From a virus, in the IMG/VR virus record IMGVR_UViG_3300046011_003527, positions 1 through 21,081 of that record: 21,081 bases of DNA, one strand, 5' to 3'. Positions 1-7,278 of this stretch are shown here, piece by piece. The translations under genes and the position numbers were made by a program. The first letter of the stretch is position 1; each line of letters begins with the position of its first letter. Under the pieces are notes generated by a model that was not told the origin of the DNA, made no database searches, and worked only from the letters and a program-made list of their open reading frames with translations.

Positions 1-1
1 G

Positions 2-622
2 AGTGCTAATACTAACCCAGCGGTGCGTAGCACATACTTCTTAGCCAATACTATCCATACTCCGTTGTATGCAAGACTGACAAACTTTATGACAGCACCA
101 AACGTCTACACCGAAGCTAGTGATCCGGGTGTGGCGGGAACCAAAGAAGCAACTATCCGTGTTGGTGTATTAAGATGGACAGCAAATAATTACAGCACAG
201 GTTATCTACCAGTAGGACCAGATCGTTCAAGTGATGGCGGTAGTTATCAATACTTTACCATGGGCTTCCAACGCACAGGTATTTCAAACTTTAACTTACA
301 TCTCGTAGCACCCGCTGGTGTTGCTGGAGTATGGGTAGCGGCTCCGGGCACAACTATTGACTCGACTAGTGGTCTTAACGGTTGGTTAACAGCCACGACT
401 AGCTATGCTGGTAGTGGTGTACCGGGAAGTAATACAGGTGCCGGCGGTAATGGCAGTGACGGATGTGGCAGCGGAGCATTGATCGCAGCCAACGTAGCCC
501 TAAGTGGAACATTTACGATGACCTTAGGTACAGTTAGCATGTCATCAGCAACTAACAACGTTGCATTAATTAGAATTGCTCTAGCTAGTGGACAAACAGT
601 TTCCACATTGGCGGTGTCATAA
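2..622 (+). CDS. C-terminal part of a virion structural / fibre-like protein (5' truncated by window edge)
   Basis: The reading frame is open to the first base, so this is the last 206 residues of a longer protein. A GTG at position 23 could be mistaken for a start but has no ribosome-binding site and the frame continues upstream. The protein is rich in Gly, Ser, Thr and Ala and looks beta-structured. A segment with GLNGWL..., GSGVPGSN and a Gly-rich turn with one Cys, followed by a strand-rich end with NNVALIRIALASGQTVS, resembles the C-terminal domain of large structural proteins in T4-like cyanophages (from memory). Its TAA overlaps the ATG of the next gene (TAATG), so the two are probably translationally coupled. 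The role in the particle (fibre, baseplate or capsid decoration) cannot be decided. Confidence 0.7.
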   Translation, partial: SANTNPAVRSTYFLANTIHTPLYARLTNFMTAPNVYTEASDPGVAGTKEATIRVGVLRWTANNYSTGYLPVGPDRSSDGGSYQYFTMGFQRTGISNFNLHLVAPAGVAGVWVAAPGTTIDSTSGLNGWLTATTSYAGSGVPGSNTGAGGNGSDGCGSGALIAANVALSGTFTMTLGTVSMSSATNNVALIRIALASGQTVSTLAVS

Positions 623-3318
623 TGCCTATACAAAGCGCATCAGATAATCAAAAAGTAGACTACCTTTGGAAGAAGATAGTCTATGGTGCTGCTAAGACTG
701 ATATATCTGGCAACATCGACGCGACCAATGAACCTAATCCAAGTCCACTGTTAATACGTGGCGATAAGATCTTACAACAATCAGATCTGATCGCTAATAT
801 TATTCCTAGCAGTAACAGTAGTGTTGTAACAGTTTATCCAACTACACTCCCTGTAGAATGTACTAGCACAGCAGGAATTCCGACACCAACATTAACTTGG
901 CAAACAGGACAGACATTTTGGATCCCACCAGAGTTTGGATCAACATATCAGATCAAAGTTTATATCAGTCCAAGCGGACAGGCAGGCAACGTATTAACCA
1001 AAGGCACACAGGTATTTGCCACAGGCAGTGGTAATAACGATCTATGGGTATTTGACTACCAGGCAGGTATCCTAAACTTTAACAGCAACAATACACCTTA
1101 CAATGCCAGCAACCAACCTATCAGCTTTACTGGCAACAGCGTTTACATCAGTGGTGCTGTTTATTCTGGTGCATTTGGTTTACCTAGTACAGGTAATATT
1201 GGTAATCTGCTTTTAGGTAATATTACATTTAGTGGTAATACTATTTCTTCTAGTGAAGCAAATGGTAACATAATGATCAGTGCCCCCGGCACAGGTATAG
1301 TTCAATTTGTTGGACAAGATGCTATTGGTATACCAGCAGGTAATGATAGTACCAGACCATCAGATCCATATGTTGGTTATTTAAGATTTAATACTGATAG
1401 ATCTGATATTGAGTACTGGAATGGTACTATATGGTCTACCCCAGCTGCCGGAGTAATATCATCAGATACTATTAATCCTGATGGTGTGGCTAATACATTT
1501 GCCCTAAGTTCTAACAGTAGTACCTTAGGTGTTATGGTTAGTATCAACGGTACCCTACAACAACCAACCACAGCCTATACAATAATTAATAACAATCAAA
1601 TTCAGTTTACTGAAATTCCGTTAACCACAGATACTATTGAAGTTCGACGTATCGTGCCTGGTACACAAACTGTGTCAGCTGAATCGTTAACTCTTGGTAC
1701 AACAGCAGTCATATTAGATACAGCCAACGTTAACATTACAGGTAACGTATTACCCAGTGCCAATGTAACATATAGTTTAGGCAGTGAAACGCTACAGTGG
1801 AAAGATCTATGGGTCAGTGGTAATAGTATCTATATTGGTGGATCTGAACTAACAGTTGCCAATGGACAATTATCGATTGGTGGTAACACAGTTGGTGCCG
1901 CAGATCCATATGGTAATATAAATGTCAAAGCCTATACTGAGTCAATGGGCTTTGCTAATTACAGCAATGTCAACGTTGCAGCCTATACAACTACGCAATC
2001 ATATACTAACTATAGTAACGTAAATTTATCAGCGTATTTAGGCGGTAGCTTCTCCGTTGGAACAATCACTGCTGGTAGTTGGAATGGTGGAACCATTGGA
2101 GTTGCTTATGGTGGCACAGGCGGAACAACACCCACAGAAGCACTGACTAGTTTATTACCAAGTGGAGCAAGCACAGGATATGTATTAACCACAGGTGGTA
2201 GCGGCAGTTACTATTGGGCTAGCGCAGGCGGTGGAGGAGGTGCTACAGTTGGGCAAACGATTAATACTCTTCGACAATCAAATACAGCCACACAAGGACA
2301 GACAGTATTTACACTAACAGGCGGCATTACCTATACTCCAGGTACAGGACAGCTAGGTGTTTACATTAATGGTGTCCGCCAATTTCCCTCAGAGTATACA
2401 GAAACAGCCAGCAATGTCTTTACACTAACCGCAGGTATTAATGCTGGTGATATTGTGTTTGCTGAAATCAATCAGTCTCAGTCATTTAATAACTACGCTA
2501 ATTTAACCTATGCAAGTAACGTTGGTAATATTGCCGCCAGCGGACTAACAGTCCAGTCCGCGATTGAAAGTTTAGAAAATAATAAAGCACCACTAGCAAG
2601 TCCAGTGTTTAGTGGAGTAACAACTGTTGGTGGCAATTTAGTAGTCCAAGGTAACTTATTTGTCAATGGTAACCTAACAACTATTAACGCTAATAATTTG
2701 ACCATCAGTGACAGCATGATCTATCTAGCTGATGATAATCCAGCTGATACCCTAGACATTGGTATTGTAAGTGCATTTACTGATGCTGTCCGTTATCAAC
2801 ACACCGGGTTCGTGCGTGATGCTACAGATGGCACATGGAAACTATTTGCCAACGTAGTACCAGAGCCAACTTCAACAATTGATTTTACCAATGCCAATTA
2901 CAGCAATCTACGCCTTGGTAATTTAACAGCCATCGATGGATCATTCACAGGAAATATCTCAGCCACAGTATCTGGATTCTCAATTGGCTACAGAGATTTA
3001 CCACAGGTCACTGCTGGCAATGTTACTCTAGCATTAACAGATGCTAGCAAACATTTTTACGCTAACACCACAGCTCCATCAATCATCACTGTGCCTAGCA
3101 ATGCCAACGTAGCATTTCCGATTGGCACTACTATAGTGATAGTAAACAGAGGTAGTGGTAACATAACCATACAAAATCAAGGCGCAGGTGCGCCATTCCT
3201 GTATCTCTCTGGCAACGCTACTACTACCACTTCAAGAACTCTAACACAGTATGGTATGGCGACCTTGGTTAAAACAGAAACCAACTTATGGTTCGTTAAC
3301 GGTACTGGAGTAGTATAA
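622..3318 (+). CDS. Large phage tail-fibre-like structural protein (898 aa)
   Basis: A modular fibre protein. Residues about 1-170 form an N-terminal region that probably docks to the particle. Residues 246-272 match the common phage-fibre pattern of short strands around RFNTD and IEYWNGTIW. Residues 280-344 and 545-617 are two copies of a module centred on ING(T/V).Q, which also occurs near residue 1000 of the fibre gene at 7279. Residues 494-535 (GVAYGGTG, then GYVLTTGG) form a motif often seen near fibre shafts. Residues 650-750 are a shaft-type module beginning NKAPLASPVFSG. The final ~105 residues, from YRDLPQ to the end, resemble a C-terminal domain recurrent in phage structural proteins. 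It overlaps both neighbours by one base. The target receptor is unknown. Confidence 0.8.
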   Translation: MPIQSASDNQKVDYLWKKIVYGAAKTDISGNIDATNEPNPSPLLIRGDKILQQSDLIANIIPSSNSSVVTVYPTTLPVECTSTAGIPTPTLTWQTGQTFWIPPEFGSTYQIKVYISPSGQAGNVLTKGTQVFATGSGNNDLWVFDYQAGILNFNSNNTPYNASNQPISFTGNSVYISGAVYSGAFGLPSTGNIGNLLLGNITFSGNTISSSEANGNIMISAPGTGIVQFVGQDAIGIPAGNDSTRPSDPYVGYLRFNTDRSDIEYWNGTIWSTPAAGVISSDTINPDGVANTFALSSNSSTLGVMVSINGTLQQPTTAYTIINNNQIQFTEIPLTTDTIEVRRIVPGTQTVSAESLTLGTTAVILDTANVNITGNVLPSANVTYSLGSETLQWKDLWVSGNSIYIGGSELTVANGQLSIGGNTVGAADPYGNINVKAYTESMGFANYSNVNVAAYTTTQSYTNYSNVNLSAYLGGSFSVGTITAGSWNGGTIGVAYGGTGGTTPTEALTSLLPSGASTGYVLTTGGSGSYYWASAGGGGGATVGQTINTLRQSNTATQGQTVFTLTGGITYTPGTGQLGVYINGVRQFPSEYTETASNVFTLTAGINAGDIVFAEINQSQSFNNYANLTYASNVGNIAASGLTVQSAIESLENNKAPLASPVFSGVTTVGGNLVVQGNLFVNGNLTTINANNLTISDSMIYLADDNPADTLDIGIVSAFTDAVRYQHTGFVRDATDGTWKLFANVVPEPTSTIDFTNANYSNLRLGNLTAIDGSFTGNISATVSGFSIGYRDLPQVTAGNVTLALTDASKHFYANTTAPSIITVPSNANVAFPIGTTIVIVNRGSGNITIQNQGAGAPFLYLSGNATTTTSRTLTQYGMATLVKTETNLWFVNGTGVV

Positions 3319-4301
3319 TGACTGGCGTGACAGCGATGGTAGCTGCTGGTGCGATCAACAGACTTTTTAGTGTTCGAGTGACTGTAAGTCAAACATATTC
3401 AGCCAACACAACACAGACAACCTCAAATGTATCTGCCTTATCAGGATATGTAGCAGGTAGTACTGACATAATCATAACTGTAAATAGTGGAATATATGTA
3501 TATTCTACGTCCACAGCTACTCCGGCATTAACTATCTCTGGTGCTACAGCAGGTGACAGGGTATACCTAGTTAATAATGGATTCATCATGGGCAAGGGTG
3601 GTGATGCCGGATCAAATGGGGGTCCCGCTCTAAGTCTAGCAACTCCCACATTTATTACAAATAACAGTTACATAGCCGGCGGTGGCGGAGGTGGAGCCAG
3701 TATAACCACTGGAAGTCAACCGGCCGGGGGCGGTGGAGGTGCTGGGGGAGGAGCTGGTGGATCTACTAGCACGGCTGCAGGTGGAGCAGGTGGAGCCATA
3801 GGCCAATCAGGATCTAATGGAGCTCGCGTTGCAGGATTTGGAGCTAATTATAATGGTATAGGTGGTGGCGGTGGAGGTGGTAGAATACTTCCAGGAAATG
3901 GTGGTAGAGGAGCTTTTGGCGCGTACTTTGAAGGCCTAGCCAGCACCCTAGATATATGTATTATAAATTATGCAGGTTTAGGTGGTGAAGCTGGTGGGGG
4001 TGGAGGTAAATTTAGTGGATTTGGAATTTCCCCGTTTTTCCAAACTGCCGTACAATCTGTTACTGGTGGTGGTGGTGGGTGGGGAGCTGCTGGCGGCCTG
4101 GCCCTTACAGGAACTTATGCAATTACCGATGTAGTAAATTCTGGAGCAGGAGGTAGTGCAAGTGCAGCTGGGTTTAATGCCTTTAATCAAGCCACTAACG
4201 GAACCACAGGAACACAAGGATCAGGCGGTAAAGCCATAAACCTAAATGGTTATTCAGTTACCTATATTACACAAGGATCAATTTTTGGAGCTGTATCATA
4301 A
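3318..4301 (+). CDS. Polyglycine-rich tail-fibre adhesin, paralogue 1 (327 aa)
   Basis: After a beta-type N-terminal region (about residues 20-90, ending NNGFIMGKGG) the protein becomes a Gly-rich domain with many GGGGG and GGAGG runs up to about residue 300. It ends in a conserved strand segment, GGKAINLNGYSVTYIT, and a terminal FGAVS. This pattern is that of gp38-like distal adhesins of T-even phages such as S16, whose glycine runs pack as polyglycine II helices and present variable loops to the host receptor (established for S16). Assignment here is by pattern only. Unlike the paralogue at 5940 it has no ~60-residue attachment domain, so it probably rides on another fibre protein. A GGAG sits eight bases before the ATG, inside the end of the preceding gene. 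Confidence 0.75.
   Translation: MTGVTAMVAAGAINRLFSVRVTVSQTYSANTTQTTSNVSALSGYVAGSTDIIITVNSGIYVYSTSTATPALTISGATAGDRVYLVNNGFIMGKGGDAGSNGGPALSLATPTFITNNSYIAGGGGGGASITTGSQPAGGGGGAGGGAGGSTSTAAGGAGGAIGQSGSNGARVAGFGANYNGIGGGGGGGRILPGNGGRGAFGAYFEGLASTLDICIINYAGLGGEAGGGGGKFSGFGISPFFQTAVQSVTGGGGGWGAAGGLALTGTYAITDVVNSGAGGSASAAGFNAFNQATNGTTGTQGSGGKAINLNGYSVTYITQGSIFGAVS
3873..3904 (+). repeat. 32-bp exact direct repeat, copy 1 (with 4838-4869)
   Basis: A 32-base stretch encoding GGGRILPGNGG inside adhesin 1 is identical at the DNA level to 4838-4869 in adhesin 2, while flanking codons differ. It could be a recombination tract between paralogues or strong local constraint. Confidence 0.8.
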
Positions 4302-5236
4302 TGACCGCATTTAATCTAACAGTTTCGGCTAATACACAAAATTTTAATCTGAATACTGCACTGGTTGCTGCAGGATGGAACGGTACTGATGTAGTGGAAG
4401 CAACCATCACTGTTAATGCTGGCATTTATGTTTGGTCAGATTCTACTGCAAGTGCAGGCATGAACATTACCACGTTACCAGCAAACTCAACTGTATCTCT
4501 CATCAACAATGGTTTCATCATGGGCAAGGGTGGCGCCGGTGGAGCAGCACCTGGTGGATTTTCCGCTACTGCAACAGCTGATGGTCAACCAGGCGGTCCT
4601 GCTATATCTTTGGCAACCAATATTATATTAACAAATAACAGTTATATTGCTGGAGGGGGCGGTGGAGGTGCTGCTGGGGATTATGACGGCGGTGGCGGTG
4701 GAGCTGGTGGTGGAGCTGGTGGCACAGGAAAATTTGGCTCAAACACTCCCATTGCCGGAGGTGCTGGAGGTGCAATAGGGGTAGCCGGATCAAATGGTAT
4801 TAGTGCAAATTATACTTATACTGTTAGTTCAGGTGGCGGAGGTGGTAGAATACTTCCAGGAAATGGTGGCAGTGCCGTCCTTGGTCAATACGTTAGTCAA
4901 AATGGCATAGGCAAGGGCGGAGGAGCCGGTGGCGGAGGCGGAGCGTCGGCATGGAATGGAGTCGGAGACAACCCTGGATTCAGCGCGTACGGGGGGAATG
5001 GGGGTGCAAGAAATTCACCAGCAAATTTTATGGGTGCTTATGGAAGTAGTGATTTTCCAGATTTGAAACAATCATGCGGTGGTGGTGGCTGGGGAGCAAA
5101 CGGAGGAACAAATTTTAGTTATGCTAATCCCAAAAATCCCCATAGAGTTGGCGGAGCTGGTGGTAAAGCCATAGCACTTAATGGATATACTGTTAGATTT
5201 ATTACAACAGGTATTATATATGGAGCGGTTAGCTAA
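4301..5236 (+). CDS. Polyglycine-rich tail-fibre adhesin, paralogue 2 (311 aa)
   Basis: Same architecture as the gene at 3318. A short beta N-terminus (TVSANTQNFNL..., about residues 6-70) leads to NNGFIMGKGGAGG. A polyglycine domain with GGGGG and GGAGG runs follows (about 75-285). The conserved end is GGAGGKAIALNGYTVRFIT with terminal YGAVS. It lacks the attachment domain seen at 5940. The Gly-rich loops differ strongly from paralogue 1 apart from GGGRILPGNGG, which fits diversification of receptor-contact loops on a fixed scaffold (inference). It starts on a TAATG overlap and ends on another, followed directly by the 61-residue partner gene. Function as a distal receptor-binding tip is inferred from resemblance to gp38-like adhesins. 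Confidence 0.75.
   Translation: MTAFNLTVSANTQNFNLNTALVAAGWNGTDVVEATITVNAGIYVWSDSTASAGMNITTLPANSTVSLINNGFIMGKGGAGGAAPGGFSATATADGQPGGPAISLATNIILTNNSYIAGGGGGGAAGDYDGGGGGAGGGAGGTGKFGSNTPIAGGAGGAIGVAGSNGISANYTYTVSSGGGGGRILPGNGGSAVLGQYVSQNGIGKGGGAGGGGGASAWNGVGDNPGFSAYGGNGGARNSPANFMGAYGSSDFPDLKQSCGGGGWGANGGTNFSYANPKNPHRVGGAGGKAIALNGYTVRFITTGIIYGAVS
4838..4869 (+). repeat. 32-bp exact direct repeat, copy 2 (with 3873-3904)
   Basis: Partner of the repeat in adhesin 1. The third adhesin has the corresponding protein motif (GGRILPGTGG) but diverged codons. Confidence 0.8.
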
Positions 5237-5421
5237 TGAATACGCAATATGTGATTTATGATCAAGCTACAGGCTTGCCAGAGTATTATGATACATTAGA
5301 ACTCGCACGGGCCAGACAGCAAGAATTCCTAGAATTATACCCACATTTTGCAACAGATTTATTTGATATCACTGTTTGGCAAACCAATGATGACGGTACC
5401 ATAACGCAATATAAACAGTAA
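5236..5421 (+). CDS. Small adhesin-partner protein, copy 1 (61 aa, unknown)
   Basis: I do not recognise this family. The protein is acidic and aromatic-rich: it begins MNTQYVIYDQATGLPEYYDT, has a probable helix (LELARARQQEFLELY), and ends ITVWQTNDDGTITQYKQ. A second copy at 6959 has the same length, with roughly three quarters of residues identical by eye. Both copies sit immediately downstream of a polyglycine adhesin with overlapping stop and start codons (TAATG here). The constant pairing suggests a role tied to the adhesin, for example folding, capping or attachment. In T-even phages small assembly proteins accompany fibre tips, but no homology to them is visible. The Shine-Dalgarno GGAG lies within the adhesin's last codons. 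Confidence 0.7.
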   Translation: MNTQYVIYDQATGLPEYYDTLELARARQQEFLELYPHFATDLFDITVWQTNDDGTITQYKQ

Positions 5422-5424
5422 ATA
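5417..5424 (+). promoter_or_regulatory. Possible T4-type late promoter element (AGTAAATA)
   Basis: AGTAAATA differs from the TATAAATA late consensus at two positions and overlaps the stop codon of the 61-aa gene. It is followed by ACACTATAACAG, the same sequence that follows the gp13 late promoter, which strengthens the call. Initiation would fall near 5430, fifteen bases before the ATG at 5445. Confidence 0.45.
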
Positions 5425-5435
5425 CACTATAACAG
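5419..5435 (+). repeat. 17-bp sequence shared by two late-promoter regions (with 17767-17783)
   Basis: TAAATACACTATAACAG occurs identically here and at 17767-17783, spanning the last part of the -10 element and the predicted initiation region. The hairpin 5' arm present at 17749 is absent here. Confidence 0.7.
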
Positions 5436-5444
5436 AGACCAGCA

Positions 5445-5930
5445 ATGACAACACAGGTAAATTCAACAGTATTAGGCACATTAGGTAACTTGACGGTCAC
5501 CAACGATGTTAGGATCGGTGGCAATACACTGTTCACCAATGGTGCTTATAAAACATTAGCAGTTGGTGGTAGTAGCAGTGGCGGCGGATGGCTACAATTT
5601 TTATGGAACGGCAATGCCGGACCTTATATCTATAATGGTAATCAAAATTTAATATTATGGACTGATGGTGGCACACCTAAAATCACGTTAAATAATGCTG
5701 TTAACAAAAGCGTAGAAATCGTCAGCGCCAATGTTGACATCGTGTCGAGCAATGTTCGTGTGTCGGGCAATTTAACCGTCACTGGTAATGTGACATTCTC
5801 AGGATGGAGTATCCGTGAAACCGGTACTAAACTTTACTTTGCCTACAACGGTGTTAATAAAATGAGCGTAGACACGGGTGGTAATCTAGTGGTAACCGGT
5901 GATGTAACTGGTTTTGGTACTATAACCTAG
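5445..5930 (+). CDS. Small fibre-like structural protein (161 aa)
   Basis: A short beta-rich protein made of fibre-shaft modules: an N-terminal STVLGTLGNLTVTNDVRIGG segment, a middle region with WLQFLWNG and LILWTDGG, and a C-terminal shaft of alternating hydrophobic and Asn/Ser/Thr residues (VRVSGNLTVTGNVTFSG). It ends with a KLYFAYNGVNKMSVDTGGNL motif often found at the end of phage fibre proteins. It resembles pieces of the 898- and 1195-residue fibres. Its place between two adhesin cassettes suggests it is a short fibre or an adaptor for an adhesin (inference). Its own late-promoter-like element lies just upstream. It stops ten bases before the next gene. Confidence 0.65.
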   Translation: MTTQVNSTVLGTLGNLTVTNDVRIGGNTLFTNGAYKTLAVGGSSSGGGWLQFLWNGNAGPYIYNGNQNLILWTDGGTPKITLNNAVNKSVEIVSANVDIVSSNVRVSGNLTVTGNVTFSGWSIRETGTKLYFAYNGVNKMSVDTGGNLVVTGDVTGFGTIT

Positions 5931-5939
5931 GAGTAACTC

Positions 5940-6959
5940 ATGGCAGTACCTAGTTCCGGCATTCTTAAAATATCTAACATAGCCTCAGAATTCCAAGACA
6001 CTGTTCCATATCGACTCAGCAAGTATTATCGTGGTGGAGCATTGGTGCCCAACAGTAGCCAAAATGCTAACGTACCAACCAGCGGCGCAATTAAGTTAGG
6101 CAACTTCTACGGCGCAGTTCGACGTGTTGCACTTACACAAACATTTGCAACCAATACCACCCAGACAACCTTGAATGTTTCTGCACTAGCTGGATACGTG
6201 GCAGGGATCACTGACGTAACAATAACCGTAAATAATGGAGTTTATCTATACTCAACATCAACTGCTAATCCAGCTTTGACTATAACTGGAGCCGCAGCTG
6301 GTGATACGGTAACGTTAATTAACAATGGTTTCATTATTGGCATGGGGGGAAATCCCAATGTAGGTAGCCGCAGCGGAACCCAAGCTGGTGGACCAGCTAT
6401 GAGTCTAGGTTATAACATAAGTCTCACTAATAATAGCTACATAGCAGGCGGTGGTGGCTCGGGCGGTGGACAGGGATTTGGTGGTGGTGCAGTAAGCAAT
6501 AACTTTGGCGGTGGCGGTGGCGCAGGAGGCGGTCCCGGTGGTGGCCCAAGTGGCGGCGCGGGTGGTGGTCCTGGTAGTTCGGGTAGTAATGGTGGATCAT
6601 CTAACTATGGCGGGTGGACCGCATATGGCGGTGGCGGTGGCGGCCGTATTTTACCAGGAACCGGTGGAGGATCAAAATCGGGTGGCGGCGGGGCTGGTGG
6701 TGGCGCCGGTGGTGGTCCTAATGTAAATGGCGGTGGCGGTGGTAGTGCTAATAATGCAGGATCCAACGGCAATGGTGGTTCCAGCACATCAAACTATGGG
6801 TCTAGTGGTGGCGGTGGGGGCTGGGGAGCTGCTGGAGGAAATTATATTAACTCTCTTAGCGGAACTTATTTTGGTGGAGCAGGTGGTAAAGCCATCAACT
6901 TAAATGGATTTACTATAACTTATGTTGTAACAGGAACAGTTTATGGAGCGGTTAGCTGA
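5940..6959 (+). CDS. Polyglycine-rich adhesin with N-terminal attachment domain, paralogue 3 (339 aa)
   Basis: Residues 1-60 (MAVPSSGILKISNIASEF..., VPTSGAIKLGNFYGA) form a small N-terminal domain that recurs in many phage tail and fibre proteins and is thought to mediate attachment. From residue 63 the protein follows adhesin 1 closely: TQTFATNTTQTTLNVSALAG, then NNGFIIGMGG, a polyglycine domain (about 135-312) with several GGGGGG runs, and the conserved GGAGGKAINLNGFTITYVV...YGAVS end. It is thus a fusion of attachment domain and gp38-like adhesin, and the only one of the three that looks able to dock by itself. The start is supported by TAGGAG nine bases upstream. The stop overlaps the next start as TGATG. 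Confidence 0.75.
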   Translation: MAVPSSGILKISNIASEFQDTVPYRLSKYYRGGALVPNSSQNANVPTSGAIKLGNFYGAVRRVALTQTFATNTTQTTLNVSALAGYVAGITDVTITVNNGVYLYSTSTANPALTITGAAAGDTVTLINNGFIIGMGGNPNVGSRSGTQAGGPAMSLGYNISLTNNSYIAGGGGSGGGQGFGGGAVSNNFGGGGGAGGGPGGGPSGGAGGGPGSSGSNGGSSNYGGWTAYGGGGGGRILPGTGGGSKSGGGGAGGGAGGGPNVNGGGGGSANNAGSNGNGGSSTSNYGSSGGGGGWGAAGGNYINSLSGTYFGGAGGKAINLNGFTITYVVTGTVYGAVS

Positions 6960-7144
6960 TGCAAACGCAATACGTAATTTATAATCAGGCCACGGGTTTA
7001 CCTGAGTATTATGACACAGTAGAACTTGCTCGGGCTCGTCAAACAGAATTTATTGCACTGTATCCAACTTTTGATACTGATCTATTTGCCATAACCGTCT
7101 GGCAAACCAATGATGACGGAACGATAACCCAATATAAACAGTAA
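6959..7144 (+). CDS. Small adhesin-partner protein, copy 2 (61 aa, unknown)
   Basis: A paralogue of the 61-residue protein at 5236: YVIY.QATGLPEYYDT, ELARARQ.EF and the tail VWQTNDDGTITQYKQ are identical, with scattered substitutions elsewhere. It starts on the TGATG overlap with adhesin 3. The shared 16-base run TATGGAGCGGTTAGCT at the end of both preceding adhesins, and an 18-base identity running across both stop codons, show that adhesin plus partner is a duplicated unit. Function unknown. A dedicated chaperone or structural cap for the polyglycine adhesin is the simplest guess. Confidence 0.7.
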   Translation: MQTQYVIYNQATGLPEYYDTVELARARQTEFIALYPTFDTDLFAITVWQTNDDGTITQYKQ

Positions 7145-7181
7145 ATATCAACCGGTATCGATCAAAATTTCTCCAATCTCG

Positions 7182-7189
7182 TATAAATA
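7182..7189 (+). promoter_or_regulatory. T4-type late promoter (TATAAATA) for the 1195-aa fibre
   Basis: An exact match to the late -10 element recognised by the T4 gp55-class sigma factor, in an intergenic gap and upstream of a late structural gene. Initiation is expected near 7195, leaving an 84-base leader, unusually long compared with the other late promoters here. Confidence 0.8.
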
Positions 7190-7278
7190 CTACTAACAAC
7201 ACACAAGTAAGCCCCAGGGGAATATGGAACCGCAGGCTGTAACAATAGTGTAATAATTATTATTGCGGAGCTAACCCC
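7190..7278 (+). other. Long leader of the 1195-aa fibre gene with a possible 9-codon upstream ORF
   Basis: The leader contains CCCCAGGGG, an ATG at 7224 with AGGGG just before it that opens a nine-codon frame (MEPQAVTIV, stop at 7251-7253), and an AT-rich self-complementary stretch (TAATAATTATTA). CCGCA at 7230-7234 can pair with TGCGG at 7264-7268 just before the fibre start, so the ribosome-binding region (CGGAG) may be partly structured. The upstream frame is out of phase with the fibre gene. Confidence 0.35.

Noticed and set aside
6505-6787. Open frames in other phases across the third adhesin (73 aa plus, 60 aa minus)
   Set aside because: Low-complexity Val/Ala or Pro runs produced by reading glycine codons out of frame.
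3660-6840. Possible G-quadruplexes in the glycine-codon-rich adhesin genes
   Set aside because: The runs are mostly GG separated by single bases; four GGG runs close together are rare. The pattern is explained by GGN glycine codons.
3318-6959. Diversity-generating retroelement acting on the adhesin array
   Set aside because: No reverse transcriptase, template repeat or adenine-biased variable copy is visible in the window. Differences between paralogues include insertions and deletions, which do not fit such a mechanism.
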